A DNA stretch of 64,000 nt from Pictodentalium vernedei (GCA_031216915.1 CM062294.1:26908985-26972984); one strand, 5' to 3'; shown: positions 50,763 to 61,420, numbered from the stretch's first letter. Numbers and translations: made by a program. The notes: generated from the sequence alone by a model not told the origin.

Positions 50763-52224
50763 ACTACTCAAAGTTTGCTAAGCACCAAGTATATCCAACT
50801 ACCTGTTTCACGTATTAGTTGAAATATTGTAATGACACGTGTATATATTTTTTATTTAATTATATCTTTAATGATTTAAGTACAGAATTTAAGATTTAAT
50901 TTGTGTTTGACATTATTTTTTAGCTTTTGAATACGATAACCATGGAAAATGAATATTATTGGTAAAAGCGAACTGGTATGGGTTCAATATCGAGTATGAG
51001 ACCCATTACTGTTAATTACAGCTTGACAATGCCTTCTCATGCTCCCAATCAGGTTTCAGATGGTTCTTTGTGGGATGTTGTTCCATTGTTGTACCAGCAT
51101 GGCACCAAGCTCCTGGACACTTCTTGGCTGGACTGGATGGGCTGAAATTGCAAGCTGCAACTCATTCCAGACATGTTCGATTGGACTGAGGTCAGGGGAT
51201 CTTGATGGTCAGTCCATACGCTCAATCCCCTCCCTCTGTCGGTACTCCCGACAGCATGGGCAACATGGGGACGGACATTATCGTCCATCAGAATGAATCT
51301 ATCACCCACTGCACCTGCATACAATATGACGTGGACATCCAGGATCTCATCAATATACCGCTGTGCAGTCAATGTACCACGTTCAAGGACACAGAGCTCT
51401 GTACGTCCATCCCTGCTGATACCGCCCCAGGCCATTATTGACCCTCCACCATAGCGGTAATGCTCAGCAATGTTGGCTGCATAGAATCGCTCTCCTGGTC
51501 TTCTCCGTACCCTAGAACGCCTATCTTTGTGGTCCAGGCAGTATCTTGACTCATCTGTAAAAAGGACAGGTCGCCAATCTTCTCTGGTCCATCCAACGTG
51601 GTACATGGCCCATTCATGTCGTACCTGGCGGTGGTTCTGGGACAGCGGAATGCGAATACATGGTCTTCTCGATCGGAGACCACCTTCGTGCAACCTTGCC
51701 CGGATAGTCTGCGTCGAAACACTTACCCCGGATGCATTCAGATGTTGCCCTGTCTCTGCCATCACCATGCCGTCTTACTGGTGTGCCATATTGCTGAAAT
51801 CGTACCTAGGTTCTGGTGATCACCGTATGGTGCACACCAAGGGCTTCACCAACCTGACGATGGGTAGCCCCTTGCTCCACCATCCCTACAGCTCGACACA
51901 TTTCTGCTTCAGACAAATGTTTTCTTACATTTGCATTTGCCATATTCAATCATTAAATCACAAGGGTTTGTGTTGAAATGAAGACTGAATGTCCTACACA
52001 TGTCATGTACATGCAGACAGTACACGAAACCATCATGAAAATCGAGGGGTACATGCTTTCCATGACTGTCACGAAAAGTCTGTCTGTCAAGAGAGCAAAT
52101 TTAAACACTAGGGACCGTCTCAATACATTCCTCAATCATATCCATCAAAAATATCGAAAATATGTCACAAGCAAATTTCACAATGATGTGTCAAAGATTT
52201 GGTGCTTAGCAAACTTTTAGTAGT
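50763..52224 (-). mobile_element. Tc1-like DNA transposon, copy 2
   Basis: About 1.46 kb, ends ACTACTCAAAGTTTGCTAAG and CTTAGCAAACTTTTAGTAGT within TATATA-rich flanks. Opposite orientation to copy 1 and not interrupted. Alignment with copy 1 defines both termini and the insertion point of the hAT-like element there. Confidence 0.93.
50984..51943 (-). pseudogene. Tc1-type DD34E transposase, second decayed copy
   Basis: Minus-strand gene from the ATG at 51943 (MANANVRKHLSE). It matches copy 1 but has an internal deletion of about 86 bp near 51745 (between GGCAACATCTG and AATGCATCCGG) that shifts the frame, and a further shift near 51240. Catalytic aspartates are readable (FTDES, LMDDN). In the remaining frame the third motif is PIEHVW, so this copy keeps the glutamate that copy 1 has lost. 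An in-frame stop lies in the PWP-like segment. Confidence 0.93.
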
Positions 52225-52477
52225 ATATATTTCTTAGGCACATTGTATATCGATTTTGGTGTTGTAAAAGGATGGAAATCTAAAGTTGAATTTGTCCGGA
52301 AGTAGATAATAAAAAAATGTTAACAGAAGCCGAATAATCCTGACTACGAATGTTCACAAAAAACGGAAAGTTCTTTGTTAACAAAACGTGAATATAATTT
52401 GTGGTATAAAAGAACAGTACATATATCCTGTAGTGGGGATTCCTTATAACAATAAAAAAAACAAAGTTAGGTCCATA

Positions 52478-52744
52478 TTAACTGGTAAAGTGCTAGAAGC
52501 TCATATTTGAGCTTTATTCTGAAGTACAGGTACCACAGCTTGAAGGCTCGTATTCCGTGGATGCGCTATTGAATGGATGTATTATCTTTGAAATGATATT
52601 ATTTAGTCTGTAATGGTTTGCTTTTTTTACAATTTATTGGAGAATGCCTACAGGCCTACAGGCACTTTCCCATAAATTATAAGAAGGCAAAGACATGTGT
52701 ACAAGATCTGATGGCCAAAACTATTTTAGCACTCTACCAGTTAA
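52478..52744. mobile_element. TTAA-type MITE family 3
   Basis: TTAACTGGTAAAGTGCTAGA at the left and TAGCACTCTACCAG-TTAA at the right; central hairpin ATTGGAGAATGCC with a duplicated CTACAGGC in the loop. A SINE is inserted directly at its right edge. Confidence 0.88.
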
Positions 52745-52755
52745 GTAACCAAGTT

Positions 52756-53126
52756 ATTTATTTATTTATCTATTGGTGTTTAAAGTCACATACTTATGTA
52801 CAATGGCTTATCGTGACGGTGACAGTGTTACGGGTGCAGGAAGCCGGAGTAACCGCAGAGAACCACCGAGCATCGACGAGCAACTGTAAGCTCCTCAACT
52901 TTCTAACTCTGTTCAAGCTTCGCTCAAGCAGGGTCACAGCGGTTGAAGACATGTGCACCATCGACGTGAAGTACGCCTTAGTACACGGCGTCATCGTGCC
53001 CCCATGTAGGCAACCGGGATAAAGTGCCTTGCCTAAGGACACAGCGCGGGTCGTCCCGGGCGGGGATCGAACTCGGGACCTAGAGCATAGAAGTCCAACA
53101 GTCTACTACTGAGCCACCGCGCTCCC
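52756..53126 (-). mobile_element. tRNA-headed SINE (head H1, tail II)
   Basis: Minus strand head GCGGTGGCTCAGTAGTAGAC, B-box GAGTTCGATCCCC, complete body, tail II. Target duplication AAGTAACCAAGTT (52743-52755) and AAGTTACCAAGTT (53127-53139); the left copy overlaps the TTAA of the neighbouring MITE, dating the SINE after it. Confidence 0.94.
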
Positions 53127-53304
53127 AAGTTACCAAGTTGTAACAGTTTTTGCAAACACAAAATTCATTTGTCCTTCGTACACTGAATAGAATGTCCCTT
53201 TTTCAATGATAAATCCGTATTGCTATTATCACTGACGGGAATTTTTCGTTTAAAGTAATGAAGACCATTCAAAATGCTGTTGGTCTTAACGATAGTTGAC
53301 AGAT

Positions 53305-53372
53305 CGTCCCCAGAGTTCCAATGTGTTCTATGTGCCAGAAGGCACATAGAACACATTGGAACTCAGGGGACG
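53305..53372. repeat. Hairpin family GAGTTCCAATGTGTTCT
   Basis: The most regular copy: CGTCCCCAGAGTTCCAATG and the complementary arm ending CTCAGGGGACG pair with one mismatch; loop AGAA. Confidence 0.9.
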
Positions 53373-53459
53373 AGATTGTTCGTTATGGACACAGTTTAAC
53401 CATTCAAAGCATATCGGCACAAACCTAAAGAATCTAGTACTAAACATCCCTGCATTAGT

Positions 53460-54184
53460 CGCGTCAGACAGGGATACGGATGGCCTTGCGGATGGAGATA
53501 CGTATAATAAATCTCGACCCCCCTCCGAACCGTGAAAATACCACGTATTTGGGGAAAATAGGCATATAATACGGATGAGATACGGATGGTCTGCGGATAA
53601 ATACGGATAGATACGGATGTATGCGTGTCACTCTGCGGCCATATCTAAAACCTGCGGCAGGAGATACGGATAGATACGCATAGATAATCATAGATACGGA
53701 TGAAATACGGATCAATACGGATAGATACGCTGCGGTGCGCATGTCAAATAGGAAATGCGGCTTGCGCCAACGTGTGCATACCGCATTAAGATCGCGATTT
53801 TTGGACGGCAAATCAGTTCCAATTTGAGATTCCACAAGAGGTCAAACTTTGTTATTGTGGTATCAAACCTCGCGTTGGTAGACTCCCTTTTGCACCGTAT
53901 TTATCCGTATCTGATGCGGATGAGATAGGTATTAATACGGATCAATACGGATTAATACGGATCAATACGGATTAATCGACATGTTCGATATGGCCATCCG
54001 CACACGGATGAAAAAAGGTTTTGACATTTTAAAAACTTTTTTCATATTGTGCGCTTCGTGACACGTTTTCACACGGATTGATACGGATGATACGGATGTC
54101 TGCGGTCAGATACGGATGTCTGCGGATAGATACGGATGGCCATCCGTATCTATCCGTATCAACCGTATTTCCCCGTCTGACGCG
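53460..54184. mobile_element. Element built of ATACGGAT repeats, CGCGTCAGAC ends
   Basis: Ends CGCGTCAGACAGGGATACGG and mirror CCCCGTCTGACGCG. The interior has about twenty copies of ATACGGAT or close variants (many followed by AGATACGG), mostly in one orientation, with inverted copies at the far right (ATCCGTATCTATCCGTAT). A non-repetitive segment is at 53750-53890. A 123-codon minus frame through the repeats is not a credible gene. Superfamily unknown. Confidence 0.85.
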
Positions 54185-54628
54185 CTTTTAAAACATGCAA
54201 AACTGAAGACTTCGACTCAAATAAATCTCAGTATGATTTCCTTCAATGCCTTAAGTTAATCTCTGAATATATCTCATCAAACCATCAGTCTGGATTAACA
54301 TACCATAATATCTCTGATAAATCTCTTTAATAATTACATTGAATTATCTCGGCACTTTCTCCAAAATTTGTCAACAATTTCCTTGTGTCAAAATCTATTG
54401 TTTGTTTCAGACTTTGATGTAAATCTAGCCAATATTAATTTGTTCACAGTCTGAAAAGAACTTCCATATAATAATCTGATGTAATATCTGAAGCTTTCTC
54501 AAGGTTGTCAATGATGCTAAATCCAGACAAAATGAGCGTTTCACATATTTTATATTAAATGATCCACTGGATATGTAAGTGAGTCGAGAATAGCCAACAG
54601 TATGCTAAAAACCGAAACAACAGATATA
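54185..54628. other. No feature recognised
   Basis: AT-rich; recurrent AATCTCT/TATCTC words (54215-54350) but no clear array. Confidence 0.45.
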
Positions 54629-54877
54629 TTAACTGGTAGAGTGCTGGAAGCCACTATCATGGCTTTCTAGAAACATGAGGGTACCATACTAAAGTCTTCA
54701 TATTCTTTACACAAATTTCCTATTCAGTCATAAGCAAATACAATTGTGTTCATATAGATTTGCATTATTAAAAATTATTGGAGAGTGCCTTAAGGCACTC
54801 TCCAATAATTTTTAATAATGCAAATCTTTATAAACAAATTGCAACTTCCAAAAATAATCTAGCACCCAACCAGTTAA
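54629..54877. mobile_element. TTAA-type MITE family 3, best-kept right end
   Basis: TTAACTGGTAGAGTGCTGGA at the left, ATCTAGCACCCAACCAG-TTAA at the right; central hairpin AAATTATTGGAGAGTGCCTT / complement is perfect. Confidence 0.92.
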
Positions 54878-55650
54878 GGCAAAGAAAAAAATTATCACCA
54901 CTGCCGTTAAATAGCAGCACAGTTCACTTAGCTTTTTCATAACAATTATTTTGAAAAAAAACAGAGAATCTCAACCGAGTTATCACTTCTGTTGAGTAAT
55001 ATACTTACAAAACGCATTTTCGTAAATTTGATCTGATCTGAACGTTTACTGGGCGTGTTTTGTTAATTTCACTAAACTGGGAAGCAGTTGGCGATTCTGT
55101 TCAATATTTCATTAAAACCCAGATAAAGATACCTAAATAGACAGAAAAACAGACATCACTTTTTCAAGTCACCCAATTTCGCTGTTAGAAAACAATTCGT
55201 TGTTTAGCAGAGCGTTCGCCCTTATTATTTGCCCTCGATGACGTTGACAGTTTTCAGCATGCCATGACGAAATTTTATCGAAAGGCATACGCTCAAAAAG
55301 TAGCACACGAAATGTAAACATACAACAAAACTTCAAGGTTCAAGCTTCGCGCAAGATTATAATTCCCTACACCTGGTGTTATTTCCGGAAAGCTATTGAC
55401 AGATTGCATTTTATCGTTTTCAGAAGCATGAGGTTAATCGTGTGATAAAATGTTTTATTATTTCTTGACGGAATCGTTGAGGTTTTTCCATAATTTATTC
55501 TGGTATATGGACTTTCTTTCCAAAAAAAGGACATTTGGGTACATAAAAATCTTAAAACTAATCTTTAATTGAGAGAGCCTTCTGTGTGGTTATTTTAAAC
55601 AAAGGTATGCGATAGAACAGCAGCAACTAAAATGCCATCATAAACTCTCA
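54878..55650. other. No feature recognised
   Basis: No coding frame, palindrome or array noted. Confidence 0.5.
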
Positions 55651-55716
55651 TATAGGACCCAACACGAGTACCTCTCCCTTCGTAAGAAGGGAGATGTACT
55701 CGTATTGGGTCCCATA
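55651..55716. repeat. Single-copy near-perfect hairpin
   Basis: TATAGGACCCAACACGAGTA continues to CTCTCCCTT, pairs with AAGGGAGATGTACTCG...GGGTCCCATA, loop CGTA, stem about 30 bp with two to three mismatches. Size resembles a miRNA precursor, but no other support exists. Confidence 0.75.
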
Positions 55717-55815
55717 GCCGCATGTTACTGTCGGCGTGTCCGATTGTTTAAGATTTCAACGTCTAAAATGATAGTCCCGGAACAAAATGGGTAGTGTCTT
55801 ATTGAAACATACACG

Positions 55816-55956
55816 TTATTGTGATGAGTTGACGGTAACATGGCCAGAGGTTTGCGGCTTGTAGTGTATGTTCATACTCGACGCTTCTCGTCTCGGTTGA
55901 ACATACACTCCGAGCCGCAAACCTCAGACCATATTACTGTCAATGCATCACAATAA
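55816..55956. mobile_element. Foldback element, TTATTGTGATGA family
   Basis: Arms TTATTGTGATGAGTTGACGG and GAGGTTTGCGGC pair with the right arm; the inner GTGTATGTTC segments extend the stem beyond that of the copy at 14733. Flank similarity with that copy continues leftward to about 55785. Confidence 0.85.
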
Positions 55957-56310
55957 TTTGTAATATAGTTTGAAACCATGCACCTTGTCATATATACCAT
56001 AGATTGAGGGTATTTCTTGTAGTTTTAGAATCCAATGGCGTAGCTACGGTGGGGTGGGTGGACTCTGGGGGGATTGGCCCTTGACCTCCTCAAATTTTCA
56101 CTGAACCCCCACCCCTCCCCCACACCACCACAAACCCACCAACCCACCCACCCACCCACCCACCCCCCAAAAACATTGGCTCGATGCAAGTTTCATACAA
56201 CATAGAGCCCACAAAAGGTCGCCAGTATAAGGGCTACACATTCTACAAATTCCCTCTTAGAATACTGAACTTTTCTCGGTAGTGTTGGGGTGGAAGTGGG
56301 ATGGAAGTAG
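55957..56310. other. No gene; (CCCA)n run
   Basis: A CCCACCCA microsatellite is at 56143-56166. Nothing else noted. Confidence 0.5.
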
Positions 56311-56463
56311 TCCTAACTAGGAATCTGCGGTCGTTGCACCCTCCGGTCGTTGCACCCTACGATCGTTTCCCCTCTCGTCGTTTCTCTATCCGGTCATTCA
56401 CCCGCTCCCACTTCTCTTCAGGGAAGTGGGAGGAGGACCAACGACCAGAGGGTCCTAGTTGGG
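56311..56463. mobile_element. Imperfect foldback element
   Basis: TCCTAACTAGGAATCTGCGG near 56311 pairs imperfectly with AGAGGGTCCTAGTTGGGA at the right; inside are GGTCGTTGCACCCT twice in tandem and a hairpin TCCCACTTCTCTTCAGGGAA. Confidence 0.6.
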
Positions 56464-56822
56464 ATCATGGGAACCACCCAAATCCCACACAACGGCCTGG
56501 CTTGGGTACCTCTATTATAGAATCCTGGTTACTCGTCTTAGAATCTGAATTTGTCAGAAAAATAATAACTTTAGCCCATCTGTAATAGGGTCCTGCGAAT
56601 ATTCGAGATTCGATTCGATATCGATACCATACGTATGCTTCGAGATCGATCCCGAATCAGTCACAGGATTCGATTTTTTCGAATCTCTCGTACTAACATT
56701 TCCAACAAAAATAGGATAAAACTGTCATTAGAAAATTCATTCATGTAGGTTCCATTCCTATTTATTTGAGTAATTGACAATGTTTAATTGTTAGGTAAGG
56801 TGTGAATTTGGCCCAGAACATT
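56464..56822. other. No gene; ATTCGA-rich patch
   Basis: 56595-56690 is dense in ATTCGA/TCGAAT words, resembling the end of a diverged repeat; not assigned. Confidence 0.4.
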
Positions 56823-56938
56823 TTATTTATGAAACTCGTCCGAATTTTCCGTTTGGGCTCGCCAGAGGCTCGCCAAAACGGAAAATTCTTAGACTCGTTT
56901 CATAAATATTATATGAGAAAAACACTCATTCCATATCC
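56823..56938. mobile_element. Foldback MITE, second copy of the 1474 family
   Basis: Right arm matches 1560-1617 almost base for base (TCTTAGACTCGTTTCATAAA, ATGAGAAAAACACTC); left arm starts only at TATTTATGAAACTCGTC. Confidence 0.88.
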
Positions 56939-58010
56939 TCTATATACTGTTGAAATATATAGATGCAATCCCAATTTTTGAAACAAAATTGACATTCATA
57001 TTGTTTCGTGGGGGTTGGGACACTGTTTCGCTTGCCGTGTGGTTAAATGAGACAGACTTTTTCCGAAAATATTGTCTGCCGATGCTGATTTTAGTTTTAT
57101 TTTGGGGATCAGGGTAGTTTTAAAGAAGGATGTAAATTCTCACCCCTCTCAGCTGATTTGTTAGGTAACAGGCTAGAACAATCTTTTGGAGGCAATATCA
57201 GTTTTTAAACCCATTTGTCAAAGTTTGGACACTTTTCCTTAAAAGAGCATATTTCCCATGTTTTTGACTCAGCAGAAGCCAAAAGTTGGATTCTAATGCA
57301 AAAATGATTCTTTTATCTCATAAAAGTAATAAAATGTATCTTTGATAGGATTGTGGGTGATTATGGGGTATCACTGAACTAAATATTTGCATTGAAAATG
57401 ATGTAATCTCTAAAAATAAGTAGCCTTGGGAAAACATATTGTTTCATTAAACGTTTGAAACATTCTATTGACATCTTGCATTATTGTCGAATATTCCAGG
57501 TAAAAATGAGGGTGATCTGATGACTTTTGGACCTAAAATACAATTTACTTTTGGTGTGTTTTTGTTAGGAATATGTGCACGTGACCGGTATTTCCCTTTG
57601 TCGAAAACCGGACTTTGTCGCTACTGGAAGAAATAGATTCACGCCGCGTATTCAGCCAATACTCAAGGAGTGCCGCATGAATCCGTGCGTGAACGTATGT
57701 CTTACCGTGACAAACCCGCCCGTTTCACTTTTGTTGGGGTGGTTCTTATCCTGAAGGGGTTAATAACTTTTCCTCGAAAAGCATAAATCAACAGGGGTTC
57801 ACTGAAAACAACAATTTTAATACATATACAAATAAATAAATATGGTAATTTTAGACTTACATGGAATCCAGTGAATATGAAAAACAAAACGTTAATCACC
57901 CCCTACCCTCACAGTTTTTGAGTCACTTGCGGGCCCACATTTTCTGTTGTCGCTGGTTTTCCTCCTTCTCGCTGGTGTTTGTTCTTTGGTCCCCTCTTCA
58001 CTTCACTCTT
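56939..58010. other. No feature recognised
   Basis: No credible gene. CTGAAGGGGTTAA at about 57753-57765 looks like a TTAA-type element end without a partner. Confidence 0.4.
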
Positions 58011-58143
58011 TCACTGCCGCCGCACGGCCACTAACTTGTCACTTTACCGGACGTTTTTACTCAACATGTGACGGAATGCACTCCATGCCTGCCGTCGCAC
58101 GGCCGCTAACGTATTGTCACTTTACTTGACGCTTTTAACTCAA
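58011..58143. repeat. Two-copy tandem duplication of about 75 bp
   Basis: TGCCGCCGCACGGCCACTAA...TTTTTACTCAA (58012-58063) is repeated as TGCCGTCGCACGGCCGCTAA...TTTTAACTCAA (58089-58142) with about 10 percent change. Confidence 0.75.
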
Positions 58144-58880
58144 GCAGTCGCCACCAATGGGGTTAAACTCTCCCCTAAGTTTATCTCAGAATATTCTTCT
58201 TACATGCAAGCCTACTCTGCCTACGTATGTCTGGCCGCCTACAGCAGGTAATGCCATTTTCCTAAATGCGAATAGGTCCCTGAGCTCGAATTTCGTGTTT
58301 CTGATCATATTTTCATATATGACCACCGACCTGGCCCGCGACTGCTTCAGTTTTAAATATAAGCTCTGTGGCTCCCCTACATCACAACGTGCCTATACTT
58401 TCGCACCGATGTGGCACCTCCTCTAACCTATATCATGGGACATCCCATCTACTCGCAACGACCCACAGACTTACACACCTTCAGACTGGAATGAACTTTT
58501 CGAGAAATCCCCCAATTTTTATTTCGATAGCAGAACATTAATTTTCAGTTTAATCGCTTCTCTTGAATTTGGCCGCTCAGATCTATCTTAATTTAATACT
58601 CGCTTTCAAGTTTTTTTGAAAGACTTGAATTTCGATATTTCCTGACATTCGTGACAGGCTAGATGCGTAATATGGTGTCCAGAACATGCGCGATGTACCG
58701 CTTTTCCAACAATTACCCATTAACTGGCCATAATTACATTGATAATGACCACAGGAGAGTACTGGCTTCTACTACCTTTAATGTTTTATCCAAACCGCCC
58801 ATGTGACTTTCAACAAATGCTCAATAATGGACATTAAATTTCATGTTTAATTAGCAGCGCGTGATTTATTGCTGGTCTAT
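58144..58880. other. No feature recognised
   Basis: An 89-codon + frame at 58157-58426 has no recognised domain. Confidence 0.4.
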
Positions 58881-59129
58881 TTAACCCCTTACCTAACATG
58901 AAAAGCAGGCGACACTTGCAAACAAAATTCTTAAATAACTATTTTTCTTCATTTTTTGTCTCAAAAACATGGGTTATGACCCCTCATTGGAATGAGCTCG
59001 ACGAGCCCGTTCCAATGAGGGGTCATAAACTATGTTTTTGAGAAAAAAATTAAAAAATAATGAAAATTAATTGGCGATTTTTGAGAATAGCGCTGGCCGG
59101 TTTTGGCCTTACGTTGGGTAAAGGGTTAA
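58881..59129. mobile_element. TTAA-type MITE family 1, complete copy
   Basis: TTAA-CCCCTTACCTAAC and ACGTTGGGTAAAGGG-TTAA ends; core palindrome GAGCTCGACGAGCCC with arms TATGACCCCTCATTGG. Same length as 41104-41354. Confidence 0.92.
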
Positions 59130-59529
59130 ATGACAAATCGGTTTTCGTGGTCCGTTATAAAAACGCACATTCTTATACATTTGGCCCGAACGAGAAAAAA
59201 TATCAAAGATATATAAACTTTTAAACAACGAAATAGAAAATCCAAGCTATCACTTTGACCCTTTCTGTCGTTTTTTTTTTCTTCTATTTGTAGCATGACC
59301 TCCAGGTTTTCGGGGCGGAAAAATTTGTCTGAAGTGCTACACTTGACAAAGATATTTGAATGTCAAAATTAAAGTGATGCGATCATATTTTTTTTCACCT
59401 GAACGTTACAATGGGAAAACATTTGGTTCCGTGATACCAATTTGACTGTGCGTGCAGGTCCAATAATTTAAGGGGAGATAACTTTATCGAAAGTCATTTT
59501 CCATGAAGATATTGGTCAAGGCTGGATTA
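59130..59529. other. No feature recognised
   Basis: AT-rich; ends with AAGGCTGGATTA, the target of the following SINE. Confidence 0.5.
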
Positions 59530-59943
59530 TTTATTTATTTATTTATTTATTTATTGGTGTTTAAGGTCACATACTTATGCACAATGGCTAATCATGATCG
59601 TGACAGTTTTACGGGCGGAGGAAGCCGGAGTACCCGGAGAGAACCACCGAGCAACGACGAGCAGCTGCCAGCTCACCGAGATCGTAACTCCGCACTGCAG
59701 CACAGGCAGGGTTAGATAGATGAAGACATGCGTACCATCGACGAGCAGTACGCCTTAGTACACGGCGTCATCGTGCCCCCATGTGGATAATCGGGGTTAA
59801 GTGCCTTGCCCAAGGACACAACGCGGGAGTCCGAATTGATCACGCAGACGGTCACCCATCCAATGATTAACCGGGCTCGACGTTGCTTAACTTCGGTGAT
59901 CTGACGAGAACCTGTCACCGCACCGCCACCGCACCCCCCCCCC
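59530..59943 (-). mobile_element. 5S rRNA-headed SINE (tail II), young copy
   Basis: Minus strand: head TTCTCGTCAGATCACCGAAG, TTAAGCAACGTCGAGCCCGG, TTAATCATTGGATGGGTGAC. Linker CCTTGGGCAAGGCACTTAAC, body, tail II and clean (AAAT)n. Exact 12-bp target duplication AAGGCTGGATTA (59518-59529 and 59944-59955). Confidence 0.96.
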
Positions 59944-59955
59944 AAGGCTGGATTA

Positions 59956-60493
59956 CCACTAAAGATTAAAACACAAACTTTGAAGCAACACTGTGAGTTC
60001 AACCAACATTTCAGAAATATTGGTCGAATCTAGAGCTTCACTAGCTGTATACATTAAGCTTGTTTCCTGATTATGAGTTACTGCCTGTTTGGAAACTAAC
60101 TCTTCGGATGTTTTAATGTAATTAAATTTCCATTTGCCTATCAAAACACTTAAAGAAAATATTGCACAATCCACTTTAAAATTAAAATGTAGCCAGCATA
60201 GCTGATTCTGTATAGGTGTGGTTCTAGGGGAGTCAGCGGGTCTACAGTCACCCCCATCCGGGGAGGTCTAGCCCCTTACCGGGGAGGGATAGACCCTTGT
60301 TTAGGAAGCAGCCTCCTTTATTGTACGCTTATCGGGAGGTTACCCTAGCGCCCCGTCGGAGAGAACATTTCCCCTGGTCAAAGAAATGCTGTCGCGACCT
60401 CCGAATCGATAAAAAAAAACATGCGTTTTTAATGCTTTCTGCAGGTTACACGTTATTATTCCAAATTTAGACCATACAATACGGCAATCACAA
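59956..60493. other. No gene; GC-richer patch with small hairpins
   Basis: CCCCATCCGGGGAGG and CCCCTTACCGGGGAGGG near 60250-60290 form short stems. No repeat family recognised. Confidence 0.45.
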
Positions 60494-60539
60494 AAGTGGA
60501 CAGAGAATTTCGATCCGGTCGAAATTCTCTGTCCGCTTC
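60494..60539. repeat. Short hairpin
   Basis: AAGTGGACAGAGAATTTCGA pairs with TCGAAATTCTCTGTCCGCTT around CCGG-type loop bases. Part of the right arm (AATCTCTGTCCGC) also occurs near 24743. Confidence 0.75.
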
Positions 60540-60652
60540 TTCCCCGCAATAGTATAGAATCGCGACTGTCGAAAAATAAATCCCAGCTTCACATTAAGTT
60601 TACATGGGATGCTATTTTCGTATATTTTTCTTGATGCGGAATTGACGCGACG

Positions 60653-61001
60653 GGAGTGCAGTGACTCATTGGTAACGGTACTGAACTTCAAACCGAAAGG
60701 TTCACGAGTCCATTCCCTCCAGGAGTAACTGCGTTGTGTCCTTGGGCAAGGCACTTCAATCTGATTGCCCATGTGGGGGCATGGTGGCGCTGTGTACAAC
60801 TGCGTACTTCATGTCAATGGTGTGCTTGTCGTCAACCAATACTAACCCTGCTTGCGCGGAGTTAGTACTTTAGAGGGTTTGACAGTTGCTCGCCGCTGTT
60901 TGGTGGTTCACTCCGGCTTCCTCCACTCGTAAAACTGCCCGAAACGAGGTGACCTTCTCTGTCGAATGCGTCGTTAAATCCCAATAAATAAATAAATAAA
61001 T
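60653..61001 (+). mobile_element. tRNA-headed SINE (head H3, tail I)
   Basis: Head GTGCAGTGACTCATTGGTAA, linker CCTTGGGCAAGGCACTTCAA, body, tail I (TCGAATGCGTCGTTAAATCC) and (AAAT)n. Near full length. Confidence 0.9.
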
Positions 61002-61113
61002 TGGTTTCGCGACGTTTTCTACTGGTGAAAGCATGTCGCGATCAGGTCGCGACAGAAACCACTTTTCTGTTCACTGTGCTATATGGCGCTTCTGTTAAAA
61101 ACAATACGTTCTA

Positions 61114-61117
<4 letters not shown>

Positions 61118-61170
<53 letters not shown>
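61118..61170. repeat. (AAT)n microsatellite
   Basis: About 17 pure ATA units. Confidence 0.97.
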
Positions 61171-61171
<1 letters not shown>

Positions 61172-61175
61172 TCTT

Positions 61176-61420
61176 TGGACGGCCGCTGATTTGTGGCGGT
61201 TCTCAGGTGAGAAGACCTTCATTAGACCTGTTCTCCCACAATGCCTCCTTATCCCCATACCTCTTCTATCCTCCTGACGCTCTGAGATCAACTGCTTGTT
61301 GACATCCCGTACCTCATTCTTCCCAATCTCTCCGATAAGCATACTGACCCTCTCCTTTATGTCACCCACTAACTACGTGTCCTTGATTGTCCCATTCCAC
61401 TTCTCCATCATTATCCCGGT
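61176..61420 (-). pseudogene. Possible coding remnant, unassigned
   Basis: Minus-strand frame with protein-like composition (GDIKERVSMLIGEIGKN, ISERQEDRRGMGIRR, LMKVFSPENR) runs into the (TTA)n tract. A stop lies just upstream of its first Met. A retroelement 3' coding end next to a simple-repeat tail would fit, but I do not recognise the family. Confidence 0.3.

Noticed and set aside
51527-51976. 149-codon plus-strand frame
   Set aside because: Antisense shadow of the second Tc1 transposase copy.
53464-53835. 123-codon minus-strand frame
   Set aside because: It is a reading of the ATACGGAT repeats.
4668-61001. Functional tRNA or 5S rRNA genes at the many A/B-box and 5S-like sequences
   Set aside because: Each is followed by the SINE linker, body and A-rich tail and several have target duplications; none folds as an isolated complete tRNA or 5S gene.
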